Assembly: GCA_944336975.1 (NCBI GenBank) | Contig: CALVLH010000003.1 | Span: 85,809-149,808 of the forward strand | Reading direction: 5' to 3' | Length of the DNA: 64,000 nt | Source: an uncultured Clostridia bacterium | Lineage (GTDB): Bacteria; Bacillota; Clostridia; Christensenellales; Borkfalkiaceae | In this document: positions 16,329-24,074 of the stretch, in pieces | How the letters are laid out: every line of letters begins with the position of its first letter | How positions within the stretch are numbered: the first letter of the stretch is position 1 | Position numbers and translations under genes: made by a program | The notes under the pieces: model-generated | Database searches by the model: none | The model's input: only the letters and a program-made list of their open reading frames with translations | What the model was told of the DNA's origin: nothing

Positions 16329-17544
16329 TTTTTATGCTTCGGTAGAGCTTCTCAAGCGCCCCGAATTGAAGGGAAGCCCCGTCGCCGTCTGCGGCAGCGT
16401 GGAAAATCGCCACGGGATCGTGCTCGCCAAAAACATGATCGCCAAGGCGGCGGGCGTAAAGACGGGGGAGACCGTCTGGCAGGCGGAGCGGAAATGCCCC
16501 GGGCTCGTCCGTCTGCCCGTCGATTTTCCCTCCTATCATCGCGTTTCCGCGCGCGTCAGGCAGATCTATCAGCGCTATACCGACCGCGTGGAGCCGTTCG
16601 GGATCGACGAGTGCTGGCTGGACGTGACGGAGAGCGTACGCCTGTTCGGCGGCGGGACGGCGATCGCGGAAGAGATCCGCGCGGCGGTCAAGGCGGAGAT
16701 CGGCGTCACCGTGAGCGTGGGGGTGAGCTGGAACAAGGTCTTTGCCAAGCTGGGTTCGGATATGAAAAAACCGGACGCGGTCACCTGCATCACGCCCGAA
16801 AACTATCAGAATACCGTCTGGCCGCTTTCTGTCGGAGAATTGCTGTATGTCGGAAAGGCGACGCTTCAAAAGCTGAATAAGCTGGGCGTCAGGACCATCG
16901 GCGACCTTGCCCGCGCCGACCGCGCCCTCCTCGCGGCAAAATTGGGTAAGTGGGGGAATGCGCTCTGCGCCTACGCGAACGGCGAGGACGATTCGCCCGT
17001 CGCCCGCGTGGACGAGGAGCGGGAGATCAAGAGCATCGGCAACAGCTTAACGTATCACCGCGATCTCGTCGATAACGACGACGTCTATCCGCTTTTACTC
17101 CTTTTGTCCGAATCGGTCGCGGCGCGGCTGAGGGAGAGCGGCGTGGGGAAGGCGCGCACGGTGCACGTTTCCGCGACGGACAACAAACTCAGACGGTACG
17201 GGAAGCAAGGTCGGCTGACGGAGCCCGCTTCTTCCGCTTCGGAGATCGCCGCGCTGGCGTTCTCGCTGTTCAAAGAGGTATATCCGTGGTCGGATCCCGT
17301 CCGCGCGGCGGGCGTTTCCGTGAGCGATTTCACGGGAAAGACGGAACAGATGAGCATTTTTTCGGATGTCGTCGAAGGAAGAAAGGGCGAAAAGATGGAC
17401 CGCGCGGTGGACGGCTTGCGCAAGAAATACGGCAGTCGCATCATTCAGCGGGCGACAATTTTGCAGGACGACAAGCTGAAAAAGGCGGAGATCGGCGGGG
17501 CGCACATCAACACGCCCGCGGAAGAACCGCCCGAAGAGGACTGA
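16297..17544 (+). CDS. dinB: DNA polymerase IV (Y-family translesion polymerase)
   Basis: The 415-residue enzyme copies past DNA lesions with low fidelity. Motifs: the N-terminal metal-binding SDLNNFYASVE (about 6-16), GIDECWLDVTES around residue 105 with the catalytic DE pair, and KVFAKLGSDMKKP of the palm domain. A helix-hairpin-helix region (VGKATLQKLNKLGVRTIGDL) and the little-finger domain follow. The start is GTG 16297, with GGAG 10 nt upstream, inside the end of the preceding small gene. No canonical C-terminal clamp-binding peptide is obvious. Confidence 0.95.
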   Translation: MRTILHSDLNNFYASVELLKRPELKGSPVAVCGSVENRHGIVLAKNMIAKAAGVKTGETVWQAERKCPGLVRLPVDFPSYHRVSARVRQIYQRYTDRVEPFGIDECWLDVTESVRLFGGGTAIAEEIRAAVKAEIGVTVSVGVSWNKVFAKLGSDMKKPDAVTCITPENYQNTVWPLSVGELLYVGKATLQKLNKLGVRTIGDLARADRALLAAKLGKWGNALCAYANGEDDSPVARVDEEREIKSIGNSLTYHRDLVDNDDVYPLLLLLSESVAARLRESGVGKARTVHVSATDNKLRRYGKQGRLTEPASSASEIAALAFSLFKEVYPWSDPVRAAGVSVSDFTGKTEQMSIFSDVVEGRKGEKMDRAVDGLRKKYGSRIIQRATILQDDKLKKAEIGGAHINTPAEEPPEED

Positions 17545-17548
17545 ACAG

Positions 17549-17590
17549 ACGCGCGCCGCGCGGGAAACTCCCCGCGCGGCGCGCGTTTTA
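17549..17590 (+). terminator. Rho-independent terminator of dinB
   Basis: A very GC-rich perfect stem (GCGCGCCGCGCGGG and its complement) with loop AAACT is followed by TTTTAAAC. Confidence 0.9.
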
Positions 17591-17650
17591 AACAATAGAA
17601 ACCGAAAGGCATCGCGCGAGTGTGATGCAAAGGAAAAATTGACCCCCCTA

Positions 17651-17679
17651 TTGACATATATGCGAGAATATGATAGGAT
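17651..17679 (+). promoter_or_regulatory. Promoter of the YugP-like gene
   Basis: TTGACA at 17651-17656, a 17-bp spacer and TAGGAT at 17674-17679. Confidence 0.7.
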
Positions 17680-17723
17680 ATGGGTAAAGAGATACCGCAC
17701 ACGGTGCGGAAAGGAGAAAAAAT

Positions 17724-18497
17724 ATGAATTTTGCATTGTTGGCGTCAAACGGAGCCGACGGGCTCACGATCGCCTATATCATCGTTTCGATCATGCTCGG
17801 GATCGCGGTCGTTGTCGCGCTCATCGCGCAGGTTGCGATCATCATCGGGTATTGGCGCGGGAATCGCAAAAACAATTCGCTCGAACTCACGGGCGGGGAG
17901 ATCGCGCGCAAAGTCCTCGACGAAAAGGGCATGAACGACGTGAAGGTCAAAAAATGTACGTTTTTGCGCATGATCTTTTTCGGAAACCATTACAGCATTT
18001 CCAAAAAGACGGTGTATCTTCGTAAATATACCATCAATAAGAAGAGTCTCACGGCTACGGCGATGGCGTTGCAAAAGGTGGCGCTTGCGGAACAGCACCG
18101 CGACGGGAACAAAAAGATGATCGTGCGCAGCCGCTTGCAGGGGCTCGGCATCTTTGCGCCCGCGCTCTTCATTCCCTTCGTCATCATCGGCATCCTCGTC
18201 GACCTGTTGGTGGTGGGCAGCCCGCTGGTGACCTTCATCGCGATCGTCCTGGGCTTGCTGTTCATCGTGTTCGGTTTCATCGTAACCATTCTCAATTACC
18301 CCGTCGAGAAAAAGGCGATGAAGCGCGCCATCCAATGGATGGAAGAGGACGGGCTTGCGACGGCGGAAGAGCGGGAAACCATCCGCAAGATCTACCGCAG
18401 CTATCTCGTCGAGTACGCGATGCAGATCGTCATTGCGATCCTGCGGCTCATCCAGCTCATCCTCAAGATCCTTATGTCGGCAAAAAAATCGTCATAA
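17724..18497 (+). CDS. YugP-like membrane protein lacking the HEXXH zinc motif
   Basis: The 257-residue protein follows the layout of the YugP family (neutral zinc metallopeptidase). It has an N-terminal transmembrane helix (about 15-43), then LTGGEIARKVLDEKGMNDV matching the family's (G)x-x-(V)ARRILDENGL region. NHYSIS aligns with the usual DHYDP, and the C-terminal half has two or three membrane segments plus the conserved LNYPVEKKAMKRA and RLIQLILKIL blocks. At the position of HEVGH it has QKVAL (residues 117-121), with the following Q-H preserved. The alignment is from memory of the family. The predicted protein cannot bind catalytic zinc in the usual way, so it is a probable pseudo-protease. 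Strong promoter, own terminator. Confidence 0.75.
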   Translation: MNFALLASNGADGLTIAYIIVSIMLGIAVVVALIAQVAIIIGYWRGNRKNNSLELTGGEIARKVLDEKGMNDVKVKKCTFLRMIFFGNHYSISKKTVYLRKYTINKKSLTATAMALQKVALAEQHRDGNKKMIVRSRLQGLGIFAPALFIPFVIIGILVDLLVVGSPLVTFIAIVLGLLFIVFGFIVTILNYPVEKKAMKRAIQWMEEDGLATAEERETIRKIYRSYLVEYAMQIVIAILRLIQLILKILMSAKKSS

Positions 18498-18511
18498 AAC
18501 CGTTTTGTCGG

Positions 18512-18541
18512 ACGCCCCGCCGCCGTGCGGGGCGTTTTTTT
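18512..18541 (+). terminator. Terminator of the YugP-like gene
   Basis: ACGCCCCGC-CGCCGT-GCGGGGCGT followed by TTTTTTTG. Confidence 0.92.
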
Positions 18542-18572
18542 GCGGTTGTTCGGGTAAAGGGCGTCGCTTCCC

Positions 18573-18601
18573 TTGCATTTTGACATCGAGTCTGATATAA
18601 T
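18573..18601 (+). promoter_or_regulatory. Promoter of the SCP2-like/aminotransferase operon
   Basis: TTGCAT at 18573-18578, a 17-bp spacer and TATAAT at 18596-18601, 23 bp before the ATG. Confidence 0.75.
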
Positions 18602-18624
18602 CAAAGAAAAAACAAGAGGGTACC

Positions 18625-19389
18625 ATGAAAGAACCTGTCGCAATGGCGTATGTCAATCTGTACGGCGTGCTCGGCTGTATTCCGCAGCTGTGCAGGCTGG
18701 ACGAAGACTGCCGACATATTTTGAGCGGGCTGAAAAAGCCCGTCGCGCTCTGTTTTGAAGTGAAGGGCGGTCCCTGCCGCACCTTCCGCTTCACTCGGGA
18801 AGGGTGTGAAATTACCGAAGGGGATGAGGGTTGCAACGCGAAAATGCGCTTTTTCTCGCCCGAAAAATTCAACGCGTTCATCGACGGCGGCGCACCGGGG
18901 ATGCCCGTGAAGCACCCCGTCCGCACGATCGTGTTTCTTTTGAAAGTGTTCGCGAAGCTCGCCGAACGCCTAACTTACTATCTGCGTCCGACGCCCGAAC
19001 AGCTTTCCGACCGCGCTTTCTTTGAAAAGAACACCCTGCTCACGCTCTATACCGCGGCGGGTGCGATCTCCGCGCTTGCGAATACCGATTCCATTTCCCG
19101 CATTTCGGCGGGGAACACGCCCGACGGGGAGATCTCCGTAGGCATCCGCGATACCGTCAGCGTGACCATCCTCGTCAAAGATCACGTCTTTGCCACGGTC
19201 GACCGCGTTTCCGCCGCGCCCCGCGCGGTGATGGAGTTCGCCGACATCGACCTCGCGAACGGATTGTTCCGCGGCGAAGTTTCCACCATCAACGAGCTGT
19301 GCAAGGGGCGCATCCGCCTCGCGGGCATGATCTCCATGATCGACAACGTCAACCGCATCCTCGACCGCGTGTCGGTCTATCTCGCATAA
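18625..19389 (+). CDS. Protein with SCP2-like C-terminal domain
   Basis: The 254-residue protein is not firmly recognised. Its C-terminal part (about 165-254: ISVGIRDTVSVTILVKD, AVMEFADIDLANGLFRGEV, KGRIRLAGMISMIDN) has the layout of SCP2 sterol-carrier-like domains, which bind lipophilic ligands. The N-terminal part contains five Cys, including a CRTF...GCEITEGDEGC stretch. It is 9 bp upstream of the aminotransferase gene, so the pair probably serves one pathway, with this protein possibly presenting or sensing a hydrophobic substrate (inference). Confidence 0.65.
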   Translation: MKEPVAMAYVNLYGVLGCIPQLCRLDEDCRHILSGLKKPVALCFEVKGGPCRTFRFTREGCEITEGDEGCNAKMRFFSPEKFNAFIDGGAPGMPVKHPVRTIVFLLKVFAKLAERLTYYLRPTPEQLSDRAFFEKNTLLTLYTAAGAISALANTDSISRISAGNTPDGEISVGIRDTVSVTILVKDHVFATVDRVSAAPRAVMEFADIDLANGLFRGEVSTINELCKGRIRLAGMISMIDNVNRILDRVSVYLA

Positions 19390-19398
19390 GGAGGGGTT

Positions 19399-20661
19399 AT
19401 GAGCAGATTTCCTGTCTATTCGCATGAAAAGAGCCGCGCGTGGTTCGACCGCGCGCTGAAAGTCATTCCCTCCGGGGTATACGGGCATCTCGGTCCCTCC
19501 GAAGGGCTGTTTCTGCCCATCGAAAACTGGCCGCTCATCAGCTCCCGCGCCGAAGGGACGTATTTCTGGGATATGGACGGCAACCGCTATCTCGATTTTA
19601 TGTGCGCATACGGTCCCAACGTGCTCGGGTATAACGATCCCGACGTGGACGCCGCCGCGCTCGAACAGCTCCGCCGCGGCAACTGCACGACCGCGCCTTC
19701 CTATAAGATGGTGGAATGCGCGGAACTGCTCGTGGACACGGTCGCGAGTGCCGATTGGGCGTTCTTCATGAAAAACGGCACGGACGCGACGACCTTTTCC
19801 GTCATGCTGGCGCGCGCGCATACGCGGAAGAAGAAGATCTTTTTCCTGCGCGGATATTATCACGGCAACGATCAGTGGGCGATGAAAGCGGATTATCCCG
19901 GCATCCTGCCCGAGGAAGTCGCGAACAACGTCATCGTACCGTGGTTCGATCTCGAAGCCATGGAACGCGCCTACGACGAGGCGAAAGGGGACGTCGCGGC
20001 GCTCATCGCGCAGCCGTACGATCACGGTAATTTCTATGACAACCGTTGCGCCTCCAAGGAATATTGGGCGCAGGTGCGGAAATTCTGCGACGAAAAAGGA
20101 ATGCTCCTCATCATCGACGACGTGCGCACGGGCTTCCGTCTCGATCTGGCGGGCTCCGATCACTATTACGGCTTCAAAGCCGATCTCATCTGCTTCTGCA
20201 AAGCGCTCGCCAACGGTTACAATATGTCCGCCGTCTGCGGCAGGGAAGCGTACCGCGCGACCGCGTCCTCGCTCTCGTTCACGGGTTCCTATTGGATGAG
20301 CGCGGAGCCGTTCGCGGCGTGCATCGCCTGTATCGAGAAGATGAAAAAGCTGGATACGCCCCGCCTGTTCCGCGAAAAAGGGACGCGCCTGACCGACGGG
20401 CTCGTCGCCGCCGCCAAGGAATACGGATTCGATCTGCGCGTATCGGGCGAGCCTGCGCTCTTTTACCTGCGCATTGCCGACGACGACAGCCTGATGCTGC
20501 ATCAGGAATGGGTGGCGGAATGCGTGGCGCGCGGCTTGTTCCTCACCTCGCACCACAACCATTTCCTCAACGCCGCGGTGACGGACGAAGATATTCGCCT
20601 CGCCGTGGACATCGCCGCCGACGCCTTTTCCGTCGTGCGCGAACGTCATCCCAAAGACTGA
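19399..20661 (+). CDS. Class III PLP-dependent aminotransferase (glutamate-1-semialdehyde aminomutase-like)
   Basis: The 420-residue enzyme belongs to the fold-type I class III aminotransferases. Features are the substrate-side YLDFMCAYGPNVLGY, the cofactor-phosphate region KNGTDATTFSVMLARA, the GYYHG segment, the PLP-ring aspartate in LLIIDDVRTGFR and the Schiff-base lysine in CFCKALANGY. It most resembles glutamate-1-semialdehyde 2,1-aminomutase relatives, but no haem genes are nearby, so a role in secondary or amino-sugar metabolism is equally possible. AAGGAGG precedes the ATG. Operon with the SCP2-like gene. Confidence 0.85.
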   Translation: MSRFPVYSHEKSRAWFDRALKVIPSGVYGHLGPSEGLFLPIENWPLISSRAEGTYFWDMDGNRYLDFMCAYGPNVLGYNDPDVDAAALEQLRRGNCTTAPSYKMVECAELLVDTVASADWAFFMKNGTDATTFSVMLARAHTRKKKIFFLRGYYHGNDQWAMKADYPGILPEEVANNVIVPWFDLEAMERAYDEAKGDVAALIAQPYDHGNFYDNRCASKEYWAQVRKFCDEKGMLLIIDDVRTGFRLDLAGSDHYYGFKADLICFCKALANGYNMSAVCGREAYRATASSLSFTGSYWMSAEPFAACIACIEKMKKLDTPRLFREKGTRLTDGLVAAAKEYGFDLRVSGEPALFYLRIADDDSLMLHQEWVAECVARGLFLTSHHNHFLNAAVTDEDIRLAVDIAADAFSVVRERHPKD

Positions 20662-20666
20662 GAACG

Positions 20667-20702
20667 AGCCGTCCGCAATGCGGGCGGCTTTATCCTTTTT
20701 CT
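20667..20702 (+). terminator. Terminator of the aminotransferase operon
   Basis: AGCCGTCCGC-AAT-GCGGGCGGCT followed by TTATCCTTTTTC. Confidence 0.85.
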
Positions 20703-20717
20703 TTGTTTTTTTCGATA

Positions 20718-20746
20718 TTGACATTGCACCGCGGGTGTGATAGAAT
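20718..20746 (+). promoter_or_regulatory. Promoter of the 20780 membrane-protein gene
   Basis: TTGACA at 20718-20723, a 17-bp spacer and TAGAAT at 20741-20746. Confidence 0.8.
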
Positions 20747-20779
20747 AAGTGACAGATAGTCCGAGGGAGAAGGAGAGAT

Positions 20780-21733
20780 ATGAACAAAAAGTTAACGGCG
20801 TTTTTTACGACGCTCGGCATGACGGTGACGGGCAATTCCGCATACGGGATCGTCAAAGGCTATGAGACAAATGTTTATGTGACCAATTTAGATACGCAGG
20901 CGCCGATCAAAATCCATTTCAGCTTTTATGCGACGGAAGCGCAGAAGGGGATGATCATGGTGACGCTGAAAAGCATGAAACCGAAAATTCCCCTGTTGGA
21001 GCTTTCGGCATACGGGGTGCTGATCGGCGTCAACGATCTGACCGTATCGCGGCTGTTGAAGCGCCTGCCTGCCTTGATGGACGCGCTCGCCTCCGTATTT
21101 TCTTCCAACGGAGCGCTGGGCGCGGAATACTGTCCCGTCTGCGGGGAAAGGCTGGAAGGGAAAGAGCAGAAACTCTGTCAGGTCGACGGGGCGACCATCC
21201 GTCTTGACGAACAATGTTTCCGTTCGATCGATCGGCAGATCGAGGAGTCGAACAGGGCATTTGCCGCCGCGCCCAACAACTATCTGCGCGGATTGGCGGG
21301 CGCCTGCGTCGGCGGACTTGCGGGCATCGCGTGTTCCGTCGTCCTGTATCTGATCGGCTTCATTTCCGCGATCAGCGTGTTCGTCGCCATCTATGTCGGC
21401 GCTATGCTCTATGTAAAATTCGGCGGAAAACCCAATAAGGCTATGATCGCGATCTCCTCGGTGGTCCCGTTCATCCTGACTTCGCTTTCCATTGTTCTCA
21501 TTTATTTCGTCGCCGCTGGGATCCTGGCGGCGGACGCGGGCATGGCGCTGAAAGGGACCGAAGCGTTTTCCTATATGATGAAGGACGAGGAATTCTCCGG
21601 AGGTTTTTACTCGGATCTCCTTTTTGTGCTCATCTTCGGCGTTGCCGCCGTCGTCATCGAGGCGGTCGCGATGCTGAAACTCATCAAACGTCCCTCCGTT
21701 ACGGACAACTCGCAGGATCCGACGCAAAAATAA
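20780..21733 (+). CDS. Zinc-ribbon membrane protein, unknown function
   Basis: The 317-residue protein has a soluble N-terminal region (about 1-115) and a Cys cluster CPVCGERLEG...C typical of a small zinc ribbon (about 116-135). A C-terminal membrane domain has four hydrophobic segments (about 173-193, 195-213, 223-250 and 277-300). The sequence does not match a family I can name. GGAGAAGGAGAG precedes the ATG. It is a single-gene transcription unit with its own promoter and a strong downstream hairpin. Confidence 0.75.
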   Translation: MNKKLTAFFTTLGMTVTGNSAYGIVKGYETNVYVTNLDTQAPIKIHFSFYATEAQKGMIMVTLKSMKPKIPLLELSAYGVLIGVNDLTVSRLLKRLPALMDALASVFSSNGALGAEYCPVCGERLEGKEQKLCQVDGATIRLDEQCFRSIDRQIEESNRAFAAAPNNYLRGLAGACVGGLAGIACSVVLYLIGFISAISVFVAIYVGAMLYVKFGGKPNKAMIAISSVVPFILTSLSIVLIYFVAAGILAADAGMALKGTEAFSYMMKDEEFSGGFYSDLLFVLIFGVAAVVIEAVAMLKLIKRPSVTDNSQDPTQK

Positions 21734-21752
21734 AGAATGTCCGCTGCATGAT

Positions 21753-21795
21753 ATGCGCCCCCGAAGCGACAGGCTTCGGGGGCGCATGGTTTTAT
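21753..21795 (+). terminator. Terminator of the 20780 gene
   Basis: A 15-bp perfect stem ATGCGCCCCCGAAGC and its complement around loop GACAG, followed by GGTTTTAT. Confidence 0.8.
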
Positions 21796-21823
21796 GTCAC
21801 GGAAGAAAAATTGCCGAAAAGTA

Positions 21824-21852
21824 TTGACAAGCGGCGGATCGGGATATATAAT
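21824..21852 (+). promoter_or_regulatory. Promoter of the MarR/CMD-cupin/flavodoxin operon
   Basis: TTGACA at 21824-21829, a 17-bp spacer and TATAAT at 21847-21852: a near-consensus promoter, 34 bp before the MarR start, where autorepression would be expected. Confidence 0.88.
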
Positions 21853-21886
21853 AGAAATACGAATTCGGATTATTAAAGGAAGCGAT

Positions 21887-22339
21887 ATGACGAGGACGGA
21901 ATTTTTCATGCGGCTTGCCGTGGCGGTCTATCGGATCGACGGCGCCTATGATCGCTTTGCGAAGGGGGGCGGAGTCAAGGCGAACACGATGTGGCTGCTG
22001 TATGCGCTCAACGACGGCAAGCGGCACACGCAGAGACAGATCTGCGACGAGTGGTATTTCCCGCGGTCGACCGTGAACACGCTCATCAAAGAATGCGAAG
22101 GGGAGGGGTATCTGACTCTGCATCGCGTCGAAGGGGAGCGGCGGGAGATGGAGATAAGACTGACGGAGCGGGGGAAGGCGTTTGCCGAGAGAGTGCTCGC
22201 GCCCGTCTACGGTGCGGAGGAAGAGCTGTTCCGCGGCTATTTTTCCGCACGTCCGTGCGCCTTTTTGGAAGAATTGGAGGCGTTCGGCGAAGAAATGGAG
22301 CGCGTCTTTGCGGCGCGCGAAGGAAAAAAGGAGGTCTGA
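21887..22339 (+). CDS. MarR-family transcriptional regulator
   Basis: The 150-residue protein has the MarR winged-helix layout. A dimerisation helix lies at the N-terminus, then the helix-turn-helix RQICDEWYFPRSTVNTLIKECEGEG (in parts RQICDEWYFPRST and VNTLIKECE), and the wing GYLTLHRVEGERREMEIRLTERG. ATG 21887 is chosen because AAAGGAAG stands just upstream and earlier starts lie within the promoter. It is the first gene of an operon with a CMD-cupin protein and a flavodoxin, so it probably controls a small redox or detoxification response (inference). Confidence 0.88.
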   Translation: MTRTEFFMRLAVAVYRIDGAYDRFAKGGGVKANTMWLLYALNDGKRHTQRQICDEWYFPRSTVNTLIKECEGEGYLTLHRVEGERREMEIRLTERGKAFAERVLAPVYGAEEELFRGYFSARPCAFLEELEAFGEEMERVFAAREGKKEV

Positions 22340-22340
22340 A

Positions 22341-23090
22341 ATGGCAATCAAACAGACGGCGGGGCGCGACGCGTTGGGAACGTTCGCGCCGGAATTCGCC
22401 AAGCTTAACGACGACGTACTCTTCGGCGAGGTGTGGAGCAGGGAGGAAAAGCTCTCTCTGCGCGATCGTTCTCTCGTGACGGTCGTGGCGCTGATGGCGC
22501 AGGGGTTGACCGATTCTTCCTTTGCCTATCATCTTGAAAGCGCGAAGAAAAACGGGATCACGCGGGAAGAGATCGCGGAGATCCTCACGCACGCGGCGTT
22601 CTATGCGGGCTGGCCGAAGGCGTGGGCGGCGTTTCGCCTGGCAAAGGGCATCTGGAAAGAAGAGGGCGGCGACGACGCGAGATCGCGCCATGAAAGGAGC
22701 ATGATCTTTCCCGTCGGTCAGCCGAACGAGGCGTATGCGAAGTATTTTGTCGGGCAGAGCTATCTTGCGCCCGTGTCCGAGACGCAGGTCGGCATTTTCA
22801 ACGTGACGTTCGAGCCGGGTTGCCGCAACAACTGGCATATCCACCGCGCGGAAAAGGGCGGCGGACAGATCCTCGTCTGCGTTGCGGGAAGAGGGTATTA
22901 TCGGGAGTGGGGCAAAAAGCCCGTCCTTCTGACGGCGGGAGATGTGGTGAACATCCCCGCAAACGTAAAGCATTGGCACGGCGCGGCGAACGATTCGTGG
23001 TTTTCGCATCTCGCCGTCGAAGTGCCGGGAGAAAAGACGACTACCGAATGGCTGGAACCCGTCGGCGACGAAGAATACGATCAACTGTAA
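22341..23090 (+). CDS. Carboxymuconolactone decarboxylase-like/cupin fusion protein
   Basis: The 249-residue protein joins two domains. Residues 1-110 are CMD/AhpD-like (LSLRDRSLVTVVALMAQG, then TREEIAEILTHAAFYAGWPKAW), but the AhpD CxxC is absent. Residues 130-249 are a cupin with the metal-binding GCRNNWHIHRAEKGGGQ and HWHGAANDSW motifs. Such fusions occur widely next to flavodoxins and MarR/MerR regulators, probably acting on small electrophiles or quinone-like compounds; the substrate is unknown. The ATG (22341) follows AAGGAGG and starts 1 bp after the MarR stop. Confidence 0.88.
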   Translation: MAIKQTAGRDALGTFAPEFAKLNDDVLFGEVWSREEKLSLRDRSLVTVVALMAQGLTDSSFAYHLESAKKNGITREEIAEILTHAAFYAGWPKAWAAFRLAKGIWKEEGGDDARSRHERSMIFPVGQPNEAYAKYFVGQSYLAPVSETQVGIFNVTFEPGCRNNWHIHRAEKGGGQILVCVAGRGYYREWGKKPVLLTAGDVVNIPANVKHWHGAANDSWFSHLAVEVPGEKTTTEWLEPVGDEEYDQL

Positions 23091-23106
23091 ACAAAGGAGG
23101 AAGGTT

Positions 23107-23577
23107 ATGAAGACTTTGGTTGCATATTTCAGCGCAAGCGGCGTGACCGCGCACGTCGCAAAAAAGTTGGCGAAGGCGATCGGGGCGGATCTGCATGAGA
23201 TCGCGCCCGCACAGCCGTATACGGCGGCGGACCTCGATTGGAGAAACCGTCAAAGCCGCAGCAGCGTGGAGATGAAAGACGAAACTTCCCGTCCTGCGCT
23301 CGCCGAACGGATGAGCGCGGAGGGATACGACGCGATCCTCGTCGGATTTCCCATCTGGTGGGGCGTTGCGCCCCGTGCGGTGAATACCTTTTTGGAAGGG
23401 TGCGGAACGGAGGGCAAGATCGTCGTTCCCTTTGCTACATCGGGCGGGAGCGGGATGCGCATCGTGAATGCGGCGCTTGCGCCTTCCTGCCGCGGCGCGA
23501 CGTTAAAAGAGGGCAGGCTGTTTGCGCCCGACGCGTCCGAACGGGAGCTTGCTGCTTGGGCGCAGAGCGTCTTGTAA
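23107..23577 (+). CDS. Flavodoxin
   Basis: The 156-residue protein has the flavodoxin fold signature: an FMN-phosphate loop FSASGVTAHVAKKLA (about 9-23), IWWGVAPRAVNTFLE for the second FMN contact, and PFATSGGSGM. It is a soluble one- or two-electron carrier. Nearest relatives in Clostridia are short flavodoxins paired with oxidoreductases. Here it follows the CMD-cupin gene by 16 bp with AAAGGAGG in front of its ATG and closes the operon. Confidence 0.9.
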   Translation: MKTLVAYFSASGVTAHVAKKLAKAIGADLHEIAPAQPYTAADLDWRNRQSRSSVEMKDETSRPALAERMSAEGYDAILVGFPIWWGVAPRAVNTFLEGCGTEGKIVVPFATSGGSGMRIVNAALAPSCRGATLKEGRLFAPDASERELAAWAQSVL

Positions 23578-23591
23578 GGCATAAATTTTGC

Positions 23592-23636
23592 AAAAAAGAG
23601 AAGAGCCGCAGTGTTGCTGCGGCTCTTCTCTTTTTT
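23592..23636. terminator. Bidirectional terminator between flavodoxin and tRNA-Arg
   Basis: A-run, AGAGAAGAGCCGCAG stem, loop TGTTG and its complement followed by TTTTTT. The A-run makes it usable for the minus-strand tRNA transcript as well. Confidence 0.93.
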
Positions 23637-23710
23637 GGTACTCCCGCTGGGAATCGAACCCGGAACGGCCCCTTAGGAGGGGGCTGTTATATCCATTTAA
23701 CTACGGAAGC
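23636..23710 (-). tRNA. tRNA-Arg(CCT)
   Basis: On the minus strand, acceptor GCTTCCG pairs with CGGGAGT (two G-U), the anticodon stem is GCCCC/GGGGC with loop CTCCTAA (anticodon CCT), and the T-loop is TTCGATT. ACCA is encoded. One T-stem position is mismatched. It reads AGG codons, which are rare in these GC-rich genes. Confidence 0.93.
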
Positions 23711-23850
23711 GTTTGTCTGATATTTCGGTTGTCTCGTATTCGACGGACTGTCCCGAAAAGAGCGGAAATGCGCTCCGCGGCGGATGCCGTCTTGATAGAA
23801 GTTCGGAATGCGGGGAGCTGCGGTTGCGCCGAAAGGAATTTCCGCTTTCT

Positions 23851-23879
23851 ATCATACTACCTTTTTCGGAAAAAAGCAA
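23851..23879 (-). promoter_or_regulatory. Probable promoter of tRNA-Arg
   Basis: Reading on the minus strand, TTGCTT (23879-23874), a 17-bp spacer and TATGAT (23856-23851). It would give an unusually long leader of about 130 nt before the tRNA. Confidence 0.6.
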
Positions 23880-23976
23880 TTGTTTTTTGCACCTTCGTGC
23901 GGGAAAGCAAAAAACAACGGATGTTCTTTCCGCGCTTTGCGAAAGAAACGCTTCGTTGGCTTGGCAATATGGATAG

Positions 23977-24021
23977 ATGAAAGCCGCGGATATTCCGCAT
24001 AAAACCGGAATGCCCGCGGCG
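23977..24021 (-). terminator. Probable terminator of the polysaccharide deacetylase gene
   Basis: A 15-bp stem with one mismatch (GCCGCGGGCATTCCG with CGGAATATCCGCGGC on the minus strand) followed by a weak TTTC tail. Confidence 0.5.
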
Positions 24022-24074
24022 TATTCTGTGCACGATGCGATCGCGAGATAGGAGGCTTCCGCGGATATGCGCGG

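Larger units (their letters stand above)
23711..24074 (-). other. tRNA-Arg leader and intergenic region
   Basis: The stretch holds the tRNA-Arg promoter at 23851-23879 and a leader of about 130 nt with no recognised RNA or gene, then the presumed terminator of the deacetylase gene at about 23977-24021. Confidence 0.6.

Noticed and set aside
18970-20856. Minus-strand open frame of about 628 codons opposite the SCP2/aminotransferase operon
   Set aside because: It covers two clear plus-strand genes, their terminator and promoter; the translated product has no domain and typical shadow composition.
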